Made by a program: the position numbers and the translations under genes. The notes under the pieces were generated by a model. The model did not search any database, was not told where the DNA came from, and worked only from the letters and a program-made list of their open reading frames with translations. A stretch of DNA of 64,000 nucleotides. Source: Paramicrobacterium fandaimingii (GTDB taxonomy: Bacteria > Actinomycetota > Actinomycetes > Actinomycetales > Microbacteriaceae). This document shows, in pieces, positions 25,015 to 33,562 of the stretch. The first letter of the stretch is position 1. The number at the start of each line of letters is the position of its first letter. Location of the stretch: positions 3,348,001-3,412,000 of the forward strand of contig NZ_CP061170.1 of the NCBI RefSeq assembly GCF_011751745.2. The letters run 5' to 3'.

Positions 25015-25791
25015 ATGCCACGCATAGCCTTCATCGCTGGAGGCACAAGCGGCATCGGGCGCGCGACCGCTGAGCGGCTCGTTCGAGACGGCTGGGCGGT
25101 CGCGATCGGAGGAAGAGACCATGATCGTGGCCGCTCCGTCGTCTCCGAAGTCGAAGCGGTATCGGCGGATTCAGCACTATTAGCAGTTTCACTCGACACT
25201 CGAGACGATGAATCTGTTTCCTCCGCTGTGGCTGACGTCATTGCCAGATACGGTGCGCTCGACGCAGTCGTGAATTGTGTCGGGGCAGCGCCATCCGGCA
25301 CCTTTGACCAGATCAGCACCGCTGAGTGGGCTTCCGCCATAGATTCGAAGGCCATCGGCGCTGTGCGCGTGATGCAAGCTGCGTTGCCTCACCTGCGTGC
25401 CTCGTCGGCGGGACGCATCGTGAACGTCGCGGGCACGGCGGGTAAAGAACCCGGAGCAGCTATGGCTGTAGCGGGCGCAGCAAACAGCGCCATGCTCGCT
25501 CTGACGCGAGCCGCGGCAACTCAACTGGCTCCGGAGGGAATCACCGTCAACGCGGTCGCGCCGGGGCCGACGCAGACAGGTCGCTGGGACTCGCTCGTCG
25601 CAGCTACCGGCGAGCGTGACCATCTCACTGTGGCCGAGGCCGACGAGAAGCTGCGTTCCGGGATGCCCACGAAGCGACCAACCGATCCCGACGAGGTCGC
25701 TGCTCTTATCGCTTTCCTTCTCTCGCCTGAGGCGGGTCACATTATGGGAGCCGCCATCCCCGTCGATGGCGGCCAATCGAAAGGATACTGA
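25015..25791 (+). CDS. SDR-like protein lacking the catalytic Ser-Tyr-Lys
   Basis: The 258-residue protein has an SDR Rossmann fold (FIAGGTSGIGRATAERL, NCVGAAP, AALPHLRAS, GITVNAVAPGPTQTG and the C-terminal MGAAIPVDGG). At the active site, however, the usual YxxxK is AGAAN and the usual NISS is NVAGT. The catalytic Tyr, Lys and Ser are therefore all absent while the scaffold is intact. The ATG at 25015 lies 4 bp after the cupin stop. It may have lost oxidoreductase activity, or act as a structural or binding partner, or use an unusual mechanism. The reading frame shows no sign of decay. Confidence 0.82.
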   Translation: MPRIAFIAGGTSGIGRATAERLVRDGWAVAIGGRDHDRGRSVVSEVEAVSADSALLAVSLDTRDDESVSSAVADVIARYGALDAVVNCVGAAPSGTFDQISTAEWASAIDSKAIGAVRVMQAALPHLRASSAGRIVNVAGTAGKEPGAAMAVAGAANSAMLALTRAAATQLAPEGITVNAVAPGPTQTGRWDSLVAATGERDHLTVAEADEKLRSGMPTKRPTDPDEVAALIAFLLSPEAGHIMGAAIPVDGGQSKGY

Positions 25792-26582
25792 TGACAGAGC
25801 TCATCATCGGCCTCGGCCCGATTGGTGCCGCAGTCGGCGAACGATTGCTCGCGCGACACCGAGACGTGGCAGGCTTTGAGATTGACAACAACCGTGCGCA
25901 AGCTTTGGCCGACGAGACCGGAGTGGCCGTCGCATCCCAACCCCACGATGTGCCATGGAGAACAGTCGATGCAGTGTACATCGCTGTGCGTATGGCGGAT
26001 CAGCTTGAGAAGGCACTCACGATGCTCCGGGAGCACGCGATGGAACGACTAACGATCGTCGTGCTCACAACACTTGCTCCAAGCGATGCCGCCAGAATTC
26101 TCTCGTCAACACCCACATCATGGCGCGTGTTCGAAGCACCACTCTCTGGAGGGCCTCAGGGGGCACGCGACGGGTCAATGTCACTCATGCTTGCAGGGCC
26201 CGAGCCGTCGGACACCGACCTCTCTCGGTTTGATGACATGGCCGAACGGCTCTTTTGGACTTCACGCTACGGACAGCCATCGCTGCTCAAGCTCTTGAAC
26301 AATACGCTTGGCGCATATAACGCTCTGGCAACAGCGGCGATGCTAGATCTGGCGGTCGAGCATGATGTCTCTGCGCAGCAGTTCCTCGACGTTGTGAACG
26401 CCTCGAGCGGACAGAGTTGGATGAGCACGAATTTCGACAATTTCCACTACCCAATGCTGTTCAAGGACGCCGGGCTGTTGATCGGCGACATCGGGAAGAC
26501 ACCCACAATCGCACTTGGTGATCGTCCAGCACACGAAGCCACCATCGAGCACGCACGTCTTACCGCTTTCGGAAGCCGCTAG
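25791..26582 (+). CDS. NAD-binding 6-phosphogluconate/3-hydroxyisobutyrate dehydrogenase-like protein
   Basis: The 263-residue protein begins with a compact Rossmann motif LIIGLGPIGAAVGERLLARH, then VFEAPLSGGPQGARDGSMSLMLAG, which matches the substrate-binding DAPVSGG signature of beta-hydroxyacid dehydrogenases. The catalytic Lys lies in LLKLLNNTLGA. The start overlaps the previous stop by one base (TGATG). It is somewhat shorter than the usual 290-300 residues. It closes the FAH/cupin/SDR unit and probably oxidises a hydroxy acid intermediate. Convergent with the SDR gene at 26584. Confidence 0.85.
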   Translation: MTELIIGLGPIGAAVGERLLARHRDVAGFEIDNNRAQALADETGVAVASQPHDVPWRTVDAVYIAVRMADQLEKALTMLREHAMERLTIVVLTTLAPSDAARILSSTPTSWRVFEAPLSGGPQGARDGSMSLMLAGPEPSDTDLSRFDDMAERLFWTSRYGQPSLLKLLNNTLGAYNALATAAMLDLAVEHDVSAQQFLDVVNASSGQSWMSTNFDNFHYPMLFKDAGLLIGDIGKTPTIALGDRPAHEATIEHARLTAFGSR

Positions 26583-26583
26583 A

Positions 26584-27303
26584 TCAGGGCATCGTATCTC
26601 CACCGTTGGGTGAGAACGTCTGCCCCGTGTAAAAGCTGCCACCATCGCTCAGCAGAAACTGGATGGTCGCATTGACGTCTCGCTCCGTACTGAATCGCCC
26701 GAGCGGAATCGTCGAGAGTTGCTTGTCGAGATGCTCTTTGGGCATCTTCTTCACTCGTTCAGTGAGAACAACGACGGGCGCGATCGCATTTACCGTCACT
26801 CGTGCAGGGCCAAACTCAGTGGCTAGTGCCCGAGTCAAGCCAACGACTCCCGCCTTTGCGGCTGCGTACGCAGCGTCGTTATTCACGCCTCGCACGCCGA
26901 AAATCGAGCTGGTATTGATGACCCGCCCTCCGCCGGCCTCACGCATCCGAGGCATCACCGCTCGACACAGGTAGAAGGCCGATGAGAGGTTCGCGTCGAC
27001 GAGGTGTCGCCAATCGCTGTCGGTGATGTCTTCTAGGGGCTTGAGACGGTTATCCCCGGCGAGGTTCACTAGTCCGTGGGGAACTCCGTGCGCATCCATG
27101 GCCTGCTCGACGGCTCGGTCGACTTCGCTGCTGTGCGTGACATCGGCCTGAAACGCGGTCACTCCCGGGAAGCGATCCTGCAGCCGTTCGCTGGACTCAA
27201 CGGACGCATCGATTCCTGTGACGACGTATCCATCCTCAAGCAGATCACCAACAAGAGCGGAACCAATGCCGCCTCCGGCCCCGGTGACGATGACATGTTT
27301 CAT
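26584..27303 (-). CDS. SDR family oxidoreductase
   Basis: The 239-residue short-chain dehydrogenase has VTGAGGGIG, NLAGDN, the Ser-containing VINTSSIFG and the intact YAAAK active site, then VTVNAIAPVVV and the C-terminal GQTFSPNGGDT. The ATG at 27303 overlaps the upstream NIPSNAP stop by four bases (ATGA), which decides the start over a Met three codons upstream. It is in a two-gene minus-strand unit divergent from the second IclR gene. The substrate is presumably a hydroxy or keto acid of the same pathway. Confidence 0.88.
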   Translation of the reverse strand: MKHVIVTGAGGGIGSALVGDLLEDGYVVTGIDASVESSERLQDRFPGVTAFQADVTHSSEVDRAVEQAMDAHGVPHGLVNLAGDNRLKPLEDITDSDWRHLVDANLSSAFYLCRAVMPRMREAGGGRVINTSSIFGVRGVNNDAAYAAAKAGVVGLTRALATEFGPARVTVNAIAPVVVLTERVKKMPKEHLDKQLSTIPLGRFSTERDVNATIQFLLSDGGSFYTGQTFSPNGGDTMP

Positions 27304-27668
27304 CGCTGCCATGTGAACGCCGTGCCAAAGTCATCGCACTCAACAGGGAGACTACGAATTGGTGAGAAGCCGGTCGGCTTATAGATGGTGTTCTCCATCG
27401 ATTTGATCATCGGTCTAATAATTTCGAGGCACCGTTGCCATTCAGGTTCGGCAGCCACCTCGTCGCGCCGCCGGTCACGGTCGTCGAGGCTGTCATACGC
27501 CCACAGATGCATCATTTGGTTGAGTGTTCCTATTTCACTGACGAAGTAGCCCAAAAAACCTCGTTGGATGCGACGCTGAACGGGCAAACCGATGTTCTCG
27601 TAGGCATCGAGGAAATCGGCGAGCTTAACGCCGGTGTGGAGTATGTACGTGCGCTGCTCAATGAACAT
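27300..27668 (-). CDS. NIPSNAP family protein
   Basis: The 122-residue protein fits the bacterial NIPSNAP (ferredoxin-like, dimeric alpha/beta barrel) family: the opening MFIEQRTYILHTGVKLADFLDAYE, GYFVSEIGTLNQMMHLWAYDS and WQRCLEIIRPMI are characteristic. GGGAGA precedes the ATG at 27668; a longer start at 27698 is less likely. Bacterial members often lie in aromatic or amino-acid degradation operons, but their role is poorly known. It is coupled to the SDR at 26584 and is divergent from IclR. Confidence 0.82.
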   Translation of the reverse strand: MFIEQRTYILHTGVKLADFLDAYENIGLPVQRRIQRGFLGYFVSEIGTLNQMMHLWAYDSLDDRDRRRDEVAAEPEWQRCLEIIRPMIKSMENTIYKPTGFSPIRSLPVECDDFGTAFTWQR

Positions 27669-27737
27669 AGATTGTCTCCCAGTATTGTTTATCAACACCG
27701 AGCATAGTTTCGTACACAGGAAAACTTCAATGTAAGA

Positions 27738-27752
27738 TTCCTATTAGCGGAA
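27738..27752. promoter_or_regulatory. Probable IclR autoregulatory operator
   Basis: TTCC-TATTAGC-GGAA lies 9 bp before the IclR start codon, in the NIPSNAP/IclR divergent promoter. It shares the TTCC-N6-C-GGAA pattern with the dyad at 23600-23614, so it may be an operator for the adjacent IclR protein. Confidence 0.55.
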
Positions 27753-27761
27753 AGGTAACGA

Positions 27762-28523
27762 ATGGCAGAAACGCTGCAATCGGTCACACACGCGCTGCGC
27801 GCACTCAAACTGCTGCGGCGCAACCCATCGATGGGAGTGAGCGATTTGGCGTCCGAACTTGGAGTCGGCGTATCAACGGCGCACCGCTTGCTCGCCACCC
27901 TCGTGAACGAGGGATTCGTGCGTCAGAGCTTGGGCCGCAAGTACGAACTGGGTAGCGAGATGCTCGGCACGTCTTCTGCGATCGAGCACTGCGCCGAGGT
28001 TTCCGCTCCGGTCATGCGGCGACTGAGGGATGCCTCAGGAGAGACGGTGCACCTGTCGATTGTGCGCGGCACCGAGACCTTCTTCCTCAGCGCCGTCGAG
28101 TCGAATGCAGCAGTGCGCGTCATGACACGTGTGGGCGAGAAGCCGCCAGCGCACTCGACCGCAGCGGGCAAGGTGCTGCTCGCAAGCCTGAGCCGTTCAC
28201 ACTTCGAGGAACTCTATTCTGCACCGAACCTGGCTCGGAAGACAGAGCACACAATCGAAGACCGTGCTGTGCTCTGGAGGGAGCTACAGCACGTCGCCGA
28301 ATCTGGTTTCGCCACGAACCGAGCCGAATCAGAGATTGATATGTGCGCGATCGCGGTCGCGCTCCGCCGACCAGAAGGGAACCCCGTCTGCGCACTTTCG
28401 CTTGCTGCGCCGCTCTCGCGAATAAACCCGACTCGCCAGGAGAATGTCACTGACGATGAGGCGCGGTTGCTTGAGTATCTCCGAGCCTCCGCCGCAAAAA
28501 TCGAAGAACTCCTGGCGTATTGA
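27762..28523 (+). CDS. IclR family transcriptional regulator
   Basis: The 253-residue protein has an N-terminal HTH (VSDLASELGVGVSTAHRLLATLVNEGFV) and an IclR effector domain (SAPVMRRLRDASGETVHLSI, KPPAHSTAAGKVLLASL, ESGFATNRAESEIDMCAIA). Full length for the family. GCGGAAAGG lies upstream and doubles as part of the TTCC-N7-GGAA dyad. Divergent from NIPSNAP/SDR, it probably controls that pair, and perhaps the transporter/FAH promoter too. Confidence 0.88.
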   Translation: MAETLQSVTHALRALKLLRRNPSMGVSDLASELGVGVSTAHRLLATLVNEGFVRQSLGRKYELGSEMLGTSSAIEHCAEVSAPVMRRLRDASGETVHLSIVRGTETFFLSAVESNAAVRVMTRVGEKPPAHSTAAGKVLLASLSRSHFEELYSAPNLARKTEHTIEDRAVLWRELQHVAESGFATNRAESEIDMCAIAVALRRPEGNPVCALSLAAPLSRINPTRQENVTDDEARLLEYLRASAAKIEELLAY

Positions 28524-28693
28524 CCAACGAGATATTCGATTTCGTCAGTCGAACCGTGAATGCCACTTTGAAAAAGTAGGATACTTCGTTTGGCATCCAT
28601 ACCCTTCCCGAAGCTCGTCTCTTCCGCACACCGGCGCTGAAATCATCCGTGGAAAGTTAGGCAAGTTCCTCCTTGACGGCATAGTAGTCGCGG

Positions 28694-29117
28694 TCATTTC
28701 TCGCTCCCAGTCAACATCGCACCAGACATCGGTGAGACGCAGTTGTCTATGTCGACCACGGCTTCCTGCGCGATCAGGCGCGAACGCAGTTCCCCGAAGT
28801 TCATCTCCGACATACTGTATCCGTACTGCGCGTTCAGGGCCGCTGCGGTACCGGCGCCCTGCCCCATTGCGATGCACGTCGCCATCGTGCGCACTGATGC
28901 GAACCCTGGGCCGTCGGCGCTCAAGCAACGCCCCGCAGTCACCACATTCTCGCTGCCGACCGGCACAAGTGCACGAAATGGGATGTTTTACTGCTGTTTG
29001 GGGGTCACAAATTCGCGTTGTCATTGCTGTCCGTCTCATGAATGTCGATGACATGTCCGCCCTTCGCAATCGTGTCGGGAGAGGCCTTTGGAACAATGAC
29101 GTCGTCGAATCCAAGTA
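28694..29117 (-). pseudogene. Degraded FAD-dependent oxidoreductase (C-terminal remnant)
   Basis: The minus strand holds two pieces of an FAD-dependent oxidoreductase of the FAD_oxidored type. The upstream piece, about 29117-29020, reads LGFDDVIVPKASPDTIAKG then GHVIDIHETD. The downstream piece, about 28997-28694, has IPFRALVPVGSENVVTAGRC and the SVRTMATCIAMGQGAGTAAAL motif. A frameshift separates them near 29000-29020, and a TAA stop replaces the residue before NIPFR. The N-terminal FAD-binding half is missing. The remnant fills most of the 617-bp gap and marks the edge between lower-GC and higher-GC sequence. Confidence 0.75.
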
Positions 29118-29140
29118 AAAGGTTCTAGCTGAACAAAGAC

Positions 29141-30178
29141 CTACAGGATTTCCTCATGGAGGAGCTTTGGAAGTGGTGAGATGTAGATCTTCTCGCGGCC
29201 CTCACGCTGCGCGGCGAAGGCGGCCTCATACTCAGAGAGCGGGAAGGTGCGCGTCGGGATCGCGTCAAGCGGGAGGGTCTGCAGCATCGCGACCGCTCGC
29301 TCGTGCGTGTATGGGTTGATGATGGAGCCCACGATCGTGAGCTCCTTGTCGTAGACCTCGCGCGGGGTGAGCGCGAGGGTGTCGTCGGGCGCGGCGACGC
29401 CGAAGACCAGGAACGTGCCGCCCTTGCGGATGCGGTTCAGCAGGTCGCGCGCGATCGTGGCGCGCCCGACAGCATCTACCACCGAATGGAAGCCCTGCTC
29501 ACCCGCCAGCGCAGAGGCCTCGGGCGAGTCCAGATCGTCGGGGTGCACCGCGAGATCGGCGCCCATCGCGAGCGCAAGTTCTCGGCGGGATTCGGACGGC
29601 TCGGACACCACGATCGGCGTCAGCCCGCGTGCCTTCGAGAGCGCGACGAGCATCGCGCCGGCCGGGCCGCAGCCAGCGATGAGGATCGACGTACCCGACT
29701 GCGGGTTGAGGCGATCCATCGAGTGGATGCAGCACGCGAGAGGCTCCGCCATCGCACCAATTTTCGGATCGGTCTGCGGGTCGAGCCGGTACAGGATGCG
29801 CGCCGGCGCGACCATCGTGGTGGTCATGCCGCCGTCGAGCTTGACCCCGTACCCCTTCTTGTTAATGCACAGGTGCTCGTCGCCCGAGCGGCAGTATGTG
29901 CACTCGGTGCAGTACTTGTGCGGCTCGACGGTGACCAGGTCGCCGACGGCGAGATCGGAGGAGTCGTCGGCGAGCTCGCGCACGACGCCGCACACCTCGT
30001 GGCCCATGATCACGTTGTCTGCGGACGGGAACGTGCCTTCAAGGATGTGCGTGTCTGTGCCGCAGAGCCCCACGGCGAGAACGTCGATCGAGGCTTCGCC
30101 CGGAGCAAGCTCGGGCACCGGTTCTTCTGCCAAGCGCAGACCATCGGCTGTGCTGTGCCGGAGTGCCGTTCGGTTCAT
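29141..30178 (-). CDS. Zinc-dependent alcohol dehydrogenase (sorbitol/threonine dehydrogenase type)
   Basis: The 345-residue MDR enzyme has catalytic zinc ligands in GLCGTDTHI, GHEVCG and the Glu of AEPLACC. The structural zinc is set by the Cys cluster in YCTECTYCRSGDEHLC. The Rossmann motif is IAGCGPAGAML. This layout is typical of polyol or threonine dehydrogenases using NAD(H). It overlaps the FCD regulator by ATGA at 30175-30178 and is the last gene of the long minus-strand sugar operon. The likely step is a polyol or sugar oxidation. Confidence 0.87.
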   Translation of the reverse strand: MNRTALRHSTADGLRLAEEPVPELAPGEASIDVLAVGLCGTDTHILEGTFPSADNVIMGHEVCGVVRELADDSSDLAVGDLVTVEPHKYCTECTYCRSGDEHLCINKKGYGVKLDGGMTTTMVAPARILYRLDPQTDPKIGAMAEPLACCIHSMDRLNPQSGTSILIAGCGPAGAMLVALSKARGLTPIVVSEPSESRRELALAMGADLAVHPDDLDSPEASALAGEQGFHSVVDAVGRATIARDLLNRIRKGGTFLVFGVAAPDDTLALTPREVYDKELTIVGSIINPYTHERAVAMLQTLPLDAIPTRTFPLSEYEAAFAAQREGREKIYISPLPKLLHEEIL

Positions 30179-30825
30179 TGTGCTGCCTCGCCGCCTTCTT
30201 CAAGAATTCCCGTCAGCCGGGAGATGTGGTTTCGCGCCGCGGTCTCTGCGGCATCCGGGTCGTGCCGGGTGAGCGCATCGAGGATCGCCCGATGGTCGGC
30301 CGTCGCGCTGTACACGCCGCCGCTGAGGTTCGTGGAGCGCATCGCCACGATCACCTGACCTTGGATCTCTTCCAACATCCGGATGAGAACCGGGCTTGCC
30401 GCGGCATCCCGAATCTGACGATGGAAGCGCGAGTCGAGTTCGATGTGCCGATGGAAGTCGTCGGGGTCGATCGACTCGTGCTCTGCGAGCACCGCGTCGA
30501 GGTCGGCCAGCGTGGCGTCGCTGATGGTGCTCGCCGCGAGTCGCGCGGCCATGCCCTCGAGCGCTTCACGTGCGTGGTACAGGCTCACGAGAGCCGACGT
30601 GGGCGGCAGGTAGACGACGGCGCCGCGATTGAACTCCTCAATCGCAAGGCCTTCGCGCACGAGCTGCAGCACGGCGTCGCGCACGGGGCTGCGGCTGACG
30701 CCGAGCTCTTTCGCGAGCGACGGAACCGCAAGGCGCGACCCCGGTGGGAGCTCCCCCGTGAGAATCTTTGCGCGCAAGAACTCGTGAACGCTCGTACCCA
30801 CCCGCACGGGAGGCTCCCACTCCAC
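30175..30825 (-). CDS. GntR family regulator, FCD subfamily
   Basis: The 216-residue protein has a classical GntR winged helix (LAVPSLAKELGVSRSPVRDAVLQLVREGL) and an FCD domain (YHAREALEGMAARLAA, DDFHRHIELDSRFHRQI, DHRAILDALTRHDPDAAE). The Asp/His positions are kept. The GTG at 30825 with GGGAG upstream is the start. It is embedded near the end of the sugar operon between the DUF2090 aldolase and alcohol dehydrogenase genes. It is probably a local regulator responding to an acid or sugar intermediate. Confidence 0.87.
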   Translation of the reverse strand: MEWEPPVRVGTSVHEFLRAKILTGELPPGSRLAVPSLAKELGVSRSPVRDAVLQLVREGLAIEEFNRGAVVYLPPTSALVSLYHAREALEGMAARLAASTISDATLADLDAVLAEHESIDPDDFHRHIELDSRFHRQIRDAAASPVLIRMLEEIQGQVIVAMRSTNLSGGVYSATADHRAILDALTRHDPDAAETAARNHISRLTGILEEGGEAAQ

Positions 30826-30843
30826 GTCGACTCCCGCCTTCGC

Positions 30844-31728
30844 CTACTGTGCCCGCGTAAACGCGGTGACGAACCCGGAGTACGTCGCTGCGATGGTCTC
30901 GAGCGAGCGTGCGCGAACGTCCCTGTCCGTCGGAGCGGCAGCGAGCTGCTGCACCGCTTTCCACCAGATACTACGGCCGATGGCGAACCCGACGAAACCC
31001 GCCTGTGCGGCGATCTGCAGCCACGAGTTGACGGTGTCGGTGTCGCCGCCTGCCCCGAGAAGAATGCACTCTGCCCCGTGGCTTCGCGCGAGCTTTACCG
31101 TCGTGCGTGACGAGTCGACGTCGCCCTGGTGCTCCAGCTTCCAAATGTCCACGCCCACCTGCTCAGCGATCTCGGCCATGGCCTGGCGGGTGAGCTCCGG
31201 CCGCAGTTCCCAGGCGTAGCGCTCGGCGTCGCCGTCAACCTGGGCAAGCTGCTCATCGGTCGGCGGCACGAGAAGTTCGAACAGAAACTCGCAGCCTTCA
31301 TCACGCGAGATGGCGGATGCTTCGGCCAGCCTCTCGCGCTGCAGCGCACGCTCGTCTGAATCTGCGGGGTTGTAGCGCACGAGCACCTTTGAGTAGCGCG
31401 GCGCAAACGCCTTCAGGTAGTCGCGCAGGTTCTCGGGCTCGGTTTCGTAGAGGCGCTGACCTGCGCGTTCGATGGGCAGCGCGAGAGGGACGCCATGAGC
31501 GAGGGCCCGCTCGGGAACGCCGGGGCCTAGCTCGGGGTCAACGAGAATGGCGGCGCCGGTCACGGCATCCGATTCTGTTGCCTTGAGCAGGCCCTCGAAG
31601 ATGAGATGCTTCGCCTCGGTTGTGACCGCACGCTGTTCCGCGGTCGCGGCATCCGTGTGGCCGAACAGAGCGTTCGTCAGCCACGGGCGCTGGTCGGCCG
31701 CAAGAATAAGCAGGTTGTCGTGGGTCAT
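30844..31728 (-). CDS. DUF2090 / IolC-C-terminal-like class I aldolase
   Basis: The 294-residue protein opens with LLILAADQRPW and has AILVDPELG, then VGVDIWKLEHQGD, where the Lys is the likely Schiff-base residue. GFAIGRSIWWKAV follows near the end. This matches the DUF2090 group, which includes the C-terminal aldolase part of IolC (5-dehydro-2-deoxyphosphogluconate aldolase), and is remotely like LacD. The ATG at 31728 follows GAGGAGAATTG and overlaps the ADH stop by one base. It should cleave a phosphorylated sugar or sugar acid to a three-carbon pair; which one is unknown. Confidence 0.78.
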   Translation of the reverse strand: MTHDNLLILAADQRPWLTNALFGHTDAATAEQRAVTTEAKHLIFEGLLKATESDAVTGAAILVDPELGPGVPERALAHGVPLALPIERAGQRLYETEPENLRDYLKAFAPRYSKVLVRYNPADSDERALQRERLAEASAISRDEGCEFLFELLVPPTDEQLAQVDGDAERYAWELRPELTRQAMAEIAEQVGVDIWKLEHQGDVDSSRTTVKLARSHGAECILLGAGGDTDTVNSWLQIAAQAGFVGFAIGRSIWWKAVQQLAAAPTDRDVRARSLETIAATYSGFVTAFTRAQ

Positions 31729-32729
31729 CAATTCTCCTCGTGCGTGATGTAGGGCTTGACGAAGTCTCCGTCAAGAAATTTCGTGAACGTCTCTTCGAGA
31801 TCTTCCAACCTCGTTGGCGTCATGATCGTGTCGCGAAGCGTTGCTCCGTGCGAGCGAAGCAGACCCCAGTTGTCGGCGACCTCGGTTTTGGGAAAGTAGA
31901 ACGACCGCACGGTGAAGCAGTCGGTGCGGCGCCAGCGAGGCGTCGCGGGCATGAGGTACGGCTCGTTCGACTCGCCGAGGGCGAGAATCGCACCGCCCGG
32001 CTCGACCACGTTCTGCGCGGCCGCACGGGCGGGGTCGGCCCCGCTCGCCTCGGCGATCACCTGGTACTGATTAACCGTCTCGAGGTCGGTGGCGCGCGTT
32101 GCGCCAAGCTTCTCGGCAAGACCGAGACGGGCCTCGTTCGGGTCCCACGCGTGCACGGTGGGGATGCCCATGGCCAACGCCACCGCGACCACGCCGAGCC
32201 CGAGCGGGCCGCAGCCGATCACCAGCAGATTCTGGATGCCGCCGGGCTGCGTGCGCTCACCGAGGCGAAGCGCGTGGGCAGCGGTGCCAAACGTGTCGAG
32301 TGCGAGAACCGCGACGTCGGACGGGATGTCGTCTGGCACGGGGATGACGCACCGCACAGGAACATCCATGTACTCGGCGAAGCCGCCGTCGAACTGCCAC
32401 CCCATGAGGCCTTCGAGGTTGTAACAGCGGTTGTTCTGCTGCTCGAGACACGCCTTGCACTCCCCGCAGCTCACGGGAATGTACACGACCACCCGGGTTC
32501 CCTCGCTCGGGGCATCCGGTGCCGACTCCACGATCGTGCCGACCACCTCGTGCCCGGGAACAACGGCGGCGCCACTTGCGAGCAGCCGTTTGTCTGAGCC
32601 GCAGAGCGCGCACACGTCGACGCGAATGCGCACGTGCCCGGGGCGAATCGCGCGCAGCGTTTCCGTCGAGAACGACACGACGCCGTTGCCCTCGAAATGA
32701 GCACTCGTGTTGCTGATGGCATCCGTCAT
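31728..32729 (-). CDS. Zinc-binding alcohol dehydrogenase (MDR family)
   Basis: The 333-residue enzyme carries the catalytic zinc region CALCGSDKRLL and VPGHEVVG, and the structural Cys cluster CGECKACLEQQNNRCYN. The Rossmann motif is VIGCGPLGLGV. The frame extends upstream to 33023 but the ATG at 32729, which overlaps the permease stop by ATGA, is the clear start. It is encoded in the middle of the sugar operon, between the importer permeases and the DUF2090 aldolase. It probably oxidises the imported polyol or sugar. Confidence 0.87.
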   Translation of the reverse strand: MTDAISNTSAHFEGNGVVSFSTETLRAIRPGHVRIRVDVCALCGSDKRLLASGAAVVPGHEVVGTIVESAPDAPSEGTRVVVYIPVSCGECKACLEQQNNRCYNLEGLMGWQFDGGFAEYMDVPVRCVIPVPDDIPSDVAVLALDTFGTAAHALRLGERTQPGGIQNLLVIGCGPLGLGVVAVALAMGIPTVHAWDPNEARLGLAEKLGATRATDLETVNQYQVIAEASGADPARAAAQNVVEPGGAILALGESNEPYLMPATPRWRRTDCFTVRSFYFPKTEVADNWGLLRSHGATLRDTIMTPTRLEDLEETFTKFLDGDFVKPYITHEEN

Positions 32730-33562
32730 TTGACCGCGCCTCCTGTCAGACCGCGCACAAGCCAGCGCTGCGCGACGATGGTGAGAATGATTGCCGGAAG
32801 AGAGATGAGCGTGCTCGCGGCCATGAGCCCGCCGTAGTCGCTCGAGCCCTGCCCGATGAAGTTGAACGCGATGACCGGCAACGGCATGGTGTTCGAGCTC
32901 GCGAGCGCGAGGGCAAACAGAAAGTAGTTCCACGAGAAGATGAAGCTCAGCGTGATGGCGACGGAAATGCCGGGCGTCACGAGCGGAAGCACCACCTGCA
33001 TAAACCGTTGCCCCGGGCTGCACCCGTCGATCAGCGCTGCCTCTTCAAGGCTGCGCGGAATCTCTTCGTAGAAGGGAATGAGCAGCCAGATGCACAGCGG
33101 CAACGTGATGATGAGGTGTGCGGCGATCAACACGACGAAATTGAGCACATCGTTCGACGTTGCGCCGATCTTCATCGACATGATGAAGAAGGGAACGACG
33201 AAGAGCACGCCGGGGGCCATGCGCGCCAGAAGCGTGCTGAACCCGATGCCCGGAATGGTGCGCCGGGCGATGACGTACGCGGCGGGAATACCGAACAGCA
33301 GCCCGAGGATGGTGGAGCCGCCCGCGATGATGAAGCTGTTGCGAACGTAATAGATGAAGTCGAATCGCTCGAACAGGTTCGTGAAATTTTCGAGAGTGAG
33401 CGGCGTGCCGATGTTGAAGATGCTGCCGGTGATGTCGACGTTGCTGCGGAACGCCGACCACAGCATGAACAGCACGGGCACGAAGAAGATGAGCGCAGCG
33501 ACGATATACGCGGCGTAGGTCAGCGCGTAGGTGCGCCGACGATTTCTCGTACTACTCGACAT
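32726..33562 (-). CDS. ABC sugar transporter permease (MalG type)
   Basis: The 278-residue protein has about six hydrophobic segments beginning YAAYIVAALIFFVPVLFMLW, and the EAA loop EEAALIDGCSPGQRFMQVVLP. It ends with a short basic tail (RWLVRGLTGGAVK) typical of the second permease. Its start overlaps the first permease stop (33552-33562) by 11 bp, and its end overlaps the alcohol dehydrogenase. It pairs with the gene at 33552 to form the channel. No ATPase gene is present in the operon, so a shared one is expected. Confidence 0.9.
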   Translation of the reverse strand: MSSSTRNRRRTYALTYAAYIVAALIFFVPVLFMLWSAFRSNVDITGSIFNIGTPLTLENFTNLFERFDFIYYVRNSFIIAGGSTILGLLFGIPAAYVIARRTIPGIGFSTLLARMAPGVLFVVPFFIMSMKIGATSNDVLNFVVLIAAHLIITLPLCIWLLIPFYEEIPRSLEEAALIDGCSPGQRFMQVVLPLVTPGISVAITLSFIFSWNYFLFALALASSNTMPLPVIAFNFIGQGSSDYGGLMAASTLISLPAIILTIVAQRWLVRGLTGGAVK

